Shown piece by piece: positions 30,359 through 32,380 of a stretch of 32,380 nucleotides of DNA (position 1 is its first letter; every line of letters starts with the position of its first letter). The stretch is from a bacterium (GTDB lineage: Bacteria; Joyebacterota; Joyebacteria; Joyebacterales; Joyebacteraceae): assembly GCA_025774645.1 (NCBI GenBank), contig JALGVN010000002.1:1-32380 (forward strand), in the 5' to 3' direction. Under the pieces are notes generated by a model, which did not search any database, was not told where the DNA came from, and was given only the letters and a program-made list of their open reading frames with translations. Both the position numbers and the translations under genes were made by a program.

Positions 30359-30874
30359 ATGAGGAAGCCTCGAGACATGGACGCGACTCCAGGAGAGAAC
30401 ACCAGGGGCTTCACCGTTGCCGAGCTCATGATTGTACTGGTTGTGATCGGCGTTCTGGCTTCGGTCGCCATTCCTCTCTATCAGGTCGTGCCGGAGAAGT
30501 CGAAGGAGACGGAGGCCATCGCGAAGCTCGTCCTGATTCGCGACGCGATGCTCGCCTACCGTGAGGAGAACGCGACTTTCGGGCACCCGAGCTTCGCGGA
30601 CGGCCGGCCCGTTCCCGCCGAGGGGATCTCGAAGGAGGACGGTCCACGGGCGGAAGGGAGCCTCGGACTCAGCAGCGACGCACTCCTGGGTCGATATTAC
30701 AGCCACGAGTGCTTCTCCTTCGACGGGACGCCGAGCGAGGACGAATTCACGATCGTCTGCGACGGCTCGCGAAGCACGGCGCCGTACGGGAACGAGGTGG
30801 CGAGGCTCGTCTACACGATCGACCGCGAAGGGAGCATCGACGGCGGAGCGCGAGCCGGGCTCGGGAGGCGGTGA
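30359..30874 (+). CDS. Type IV pilin 2, divergent paralogue
   Basis: It has a prepilin-type N-terminus 'NTRG|FTVAELMIVLVVIGVLAS' with Glu5 and a globular domain related to pilins 1 and 3: 'GRYYSHECFSFDGTPSEDEF', then 'TIVCDGSRSTAPYG'. A 13-18 residue insertion ('PAEGISKEDGPRAEG') precedes the shared 'LLGRYYS' segment. The two Cys are kept. It ends with a basic Gly/Arg tail ('GGARAGLGRR'). The start is uncertain: GTG 30341, ATG 30359 and ATG 30377 (GAGGAAG about 9 nt upstream) all give acceptable leaders. Probably a minor or alternative pilin; its greater divergence suggests a role different from pilin 1. Confidence 0.85.
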   Translation: MRKPRDMDATPGENTRGFTVAELMIVLVVIGVLASVAIPLYQVVPEKSKETEAIAKLVLIRDAMLAYREENATFGHPSFADGRPVPAEGISKEDGPRAEGSLGLSSDALLGRYYSHECFSFDGTPSEDEFTIVCDGSRSTAPYGNEVARLVYTIDREGSIDGGARAGLGRR

Positions 30875-31064
30875 CTTCAGATGGGAGCGTCGACCGACCC
30901 GGATCGAACGGAGGCCGACCACGAGAGACTGTGAACGCTGTTCTGTGATCGATTGGAAGCAGATCGAAGGGAAGCAGACCGAGAGACCTTCCGCCCGTCG
31001 GGTTCGGCGGGCCGCTCCCGGAGGGGGGAGGAGGAAGGCCGATCGAACACTGGAGGTGGGCGAG

Positions 31065-31499
31065 ATGGGCCTGAAGAACAGGGGAGGCTTCACCCTCGTC
31101 GAGCTCATGATCGTGGTCATCGTCGTCGGCGTGCTCGCCGCCGTCGCGATACCGATGTACCAGGTCATGCCGAAGCGATCGAGGGGGACGGAGGCCGCAG
31201 CAGCGCTCGGGCTCGTTCGAAGCTCGATGCGCATCTACTACGCAGAGCACGGGACCTTCGCCAACGCGAGTTTCACTGACGGGGCTCAGGTGACGACGGG
31301 AGAGATCCTCGGGGTGATCGACTTCGATCTTCTGGGGAAGTACTTCAGCACCGAATGCTACACGTTCGACGGCGCACCAACCGCGAACGGGTACACGATC
31401 GAGTGTGACGGTTCGAACAGCACGTCGGCGGGCGCAGCGGACGTTGCCGACGTCGTGATGACGATCGACGAGATCGGCGAGATCACCAACAACTGGTAG
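31065..31499 (+). CDS. Type IV pilin 3, close paralogue of pilin 1
   Basis: The 144-aa pilin has leader 'MGLKNRGG' and mature start 'FTLVELMIVVIVVGVLAAVA'. The globular domain parallels pilin 1 closely: 'RIYYAEHGTFANASFTDGAQ', 'DFDLLGKYFSTECYTFDGAP', 'YTIECDGSNST', with the same Cys pair. The start ATG 31065 has GGAGG 9 nt upstream and the expected short leader; the 312-aa track ORF is an upstream read-through of GC-rich sequence. The 190-bp gap before it (30875-31064) holds a small 7-bp hairpin (30994-31011) and no gene I can support. Tandem duplication of an ancestral pilin is the simplest origin. Confidence 0.92.
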   Translation: MGLKNRGGFTLVELMIVVIVVGVLAAVAIPMYQVMPKRSRGTEAAAALGLVRSSMRIYYAEHGTFANASFTDGAQVTTGEILGVIDFDLLGKYFSTECYTFDGAPTANGYTIECDGSNSTSAGAADVADVVMTIDEIGEITNNW

Positions 31500-31642
31500 G
31501 CGTCGCCGGTCACAAGCGCGGGCGCGGCCCGCGTGTCGGAGGGTGTGGATTGGGACGACTGCTACAGGGTGCATCCCGAGGGAGTGACGCGAGGCCCGAC
31601 TCCGGGTCCCGTTCCCGCGGGATCAACTGGGGGAACAGCAGC

Positions 31643-32380
31643 TTGCTGAGCTCAGAGTCCAAGAGGCTCGTCGGACTCGATCTCGGATCGCGTTCCGTGA
31701 AGCTCGTGGAGCTTTCGGGGACGCCGCCGGACTTCGAGCTCGAGAGCATCGCGTTTGCGTCCGTCGAGGGAGACGATCCGGTCGCGGGGTACAGCCAGGC
31801 GATTCGTTCCGTCCTGGAGACGGGCGGCGTGTGCGCGAGGCGTGTCGCGACGTCGGTCTGTGGCTCGCACGTCGCGGTGAGGAGCTTCAGGTTCCCGAAG
31901 CTGTCGTCCGCGGAGCTCGAGGGCGCGGTGTTCTACGAGGGCAGCCAGGTCATCGCATTCGACATCGAGGACGCGTACGTGGATCACACGGTCCTTCCTC
32001 CGCCATCGGAAGACGAGGAGATGACCGAGGTCCTCTTCGTCGCCGTCAGGAAGGAGAGCGTCGACGCCAGGACGAGGCTCGTGGAGGAGAGCGGGCTCGA
32101 GCCAAGGGTCGTCGGCATCGACGCCCTGGTTCTCCTGGAGGCCTTGCTTCTCGAGGAGGGACTCCCGGAGACCGTCGCCGTGATCGACATAGGGTCCAGG
32201 AGCAGCAGTATCGGGGTGACGAAGCGAGGGGCGGCTCCGTTCGTGAGAGACATCGAGATCGCGGGCAGCTCGTTCACTGAGGCCATCGCGTCGAGCCTCG
32301 GCATCTCCATGGCCGAGGCGGAGAGTGTCAAGCTGTCGGATTCGCGCCGCCTCCCGGCGATCGTCGGCGCCATCGAGGAC
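31643..32380 (+). CDS. pilM: Type IV pilus assembly protein PilM, 3' end outside window
   Basis: This is missing from the ORF track because it has no ATG start, but the frame is open for 246 codons to the window end. It reads as an actin-like ATPase: 'KRLVGLDLGSRSVKLVELSG' (phosphate-1 motif), 'VATSVCGSHVAVRSFRFPKL', 'EGAVFYEGSQVIAFDIEDAY', 'TEVLFVAVRKESVD', 'GLEPRVVGIDALVLLEA' and 'VAVIDIGSRSSSIGVTKRG' (phosphate-2 motif). These are the landmarks of PilM, the cytoplasmic ring protein that binds PilN. TTG 31643 with GGGGGA 8 nt upstream is the best start; TTG 31550 in the same frame is possible but adds a low-quality Arg/Ser-rich segment. It is followed beyond the window, one expects, by pilN/O/P/Q. 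Confidence 0.85.
   Translation, partial: MLSSESKRLVGLDLGSRSVKLVELSGTPPDFELESIAFASVEGDDPVAGYSQAIRSVLETGGVCARRVATSVCGSHVAVRSFRFPKLSSAELEGAVFYEGSQVIAFDIEDAYVDHTVLPPPSEDEEMTEVLFVAVRKESVDARTRLVEESGLEPRVVGIDALVLLEALLLEEGLPETVAVIDIGSRSSSIGVTKRGAAPFVRDIEIAGSSFTEAIASSLGISMAEAESVKLSDSRRLPAIVGAIED

Overview
This GC-rich window (strong G/C bias at third codon positions) carries ordinary bacterial housekeeping and accessory genes. It has no phage, IS, CRISPR, rRNA or tRNA that I can see. Clues to the host are a secreted BNR-repeat protein ending in an 'NYPNPFNP' FlgD-Ig-like sorting domain, a lamin-tail-domain secreted protein, a sigma-54-linked type IV pilus cluster, and a likely selenoprotein. Together they suggest an FCB-related or candidate-phylum Gram-negative, such as Eisenbacteria or Krumholzibacteria. 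That placement is inference; no marker gene is present.

Layout. (1) 1-612, minus: the 5' part of a secreted thioredoxin-like protein whose CxxC motif is encoded as UGA-x-x-Cys, with a bSECIS-like hairpin just after the UGA and a good sigma-70 promoter. (2) 613-1973, minus: a BlaI-type repressor with a triple-dyad operator, a 46-aa stub of an M56/BlaR1 membrane peptidase, and a secreted TonB-C-domain protein. (3) 2206-9207, plus: a central-metabolism operon of a rubredoxin-TPP pyruvate-oxidase-like fusion, SdhA, SdhB, FumC, and a rubredoxin-FMN 2-hydroxyacid oxidase-like fusion that is frameshifted. (4) 9208-9669: a highly folded non-coding stretch ending in a terminator-like hairpin, then a sigma-70 promoter. 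(5) 9670-14845, plus: a purine-catabolic operon (molybdenum hydroxylase FAD subunit, fused FeS/Mo subunit, 8-oxoguanine deaminase). (6) 14908-17541, minus: the large secreted BNR protein; 17862-18722, plus: a lamin-tail-domain protein. (7) 18791-22596, plus: acpS, acetyl-CoA-synthetase-like ligase, acyl carrier protein and kbl, converging on an SDR-type threonine dehydrogenase (22690-23685, minus) across a shared terminator. (8) 23928-25702, plus: a small conserved-looking unknown and a receiver/HD-GYP response regulator behind a sigma-54 promoter. (9) 25829-32380, plus: type IV pilus genes pilB, pilT, pilC, three tandem pilins and the start of pilM, behind a second sigma-54 promoter.

How they may work together. 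The rubredoxin fusions bracketing succinate dehydrogenase/fumarase suggest a lactate -> pyruvate -> acetate oxidation branch that shares low-potential electron carriers with C4 metabolism. The acpS/ligase/ACP/kbl/tdh group joins threonine breakdown to an acyl-activating/carrier module, which is not the textbook arrangement. The pilus genes and the HD-GYP regulator appear to be co-controlled by RpoN.
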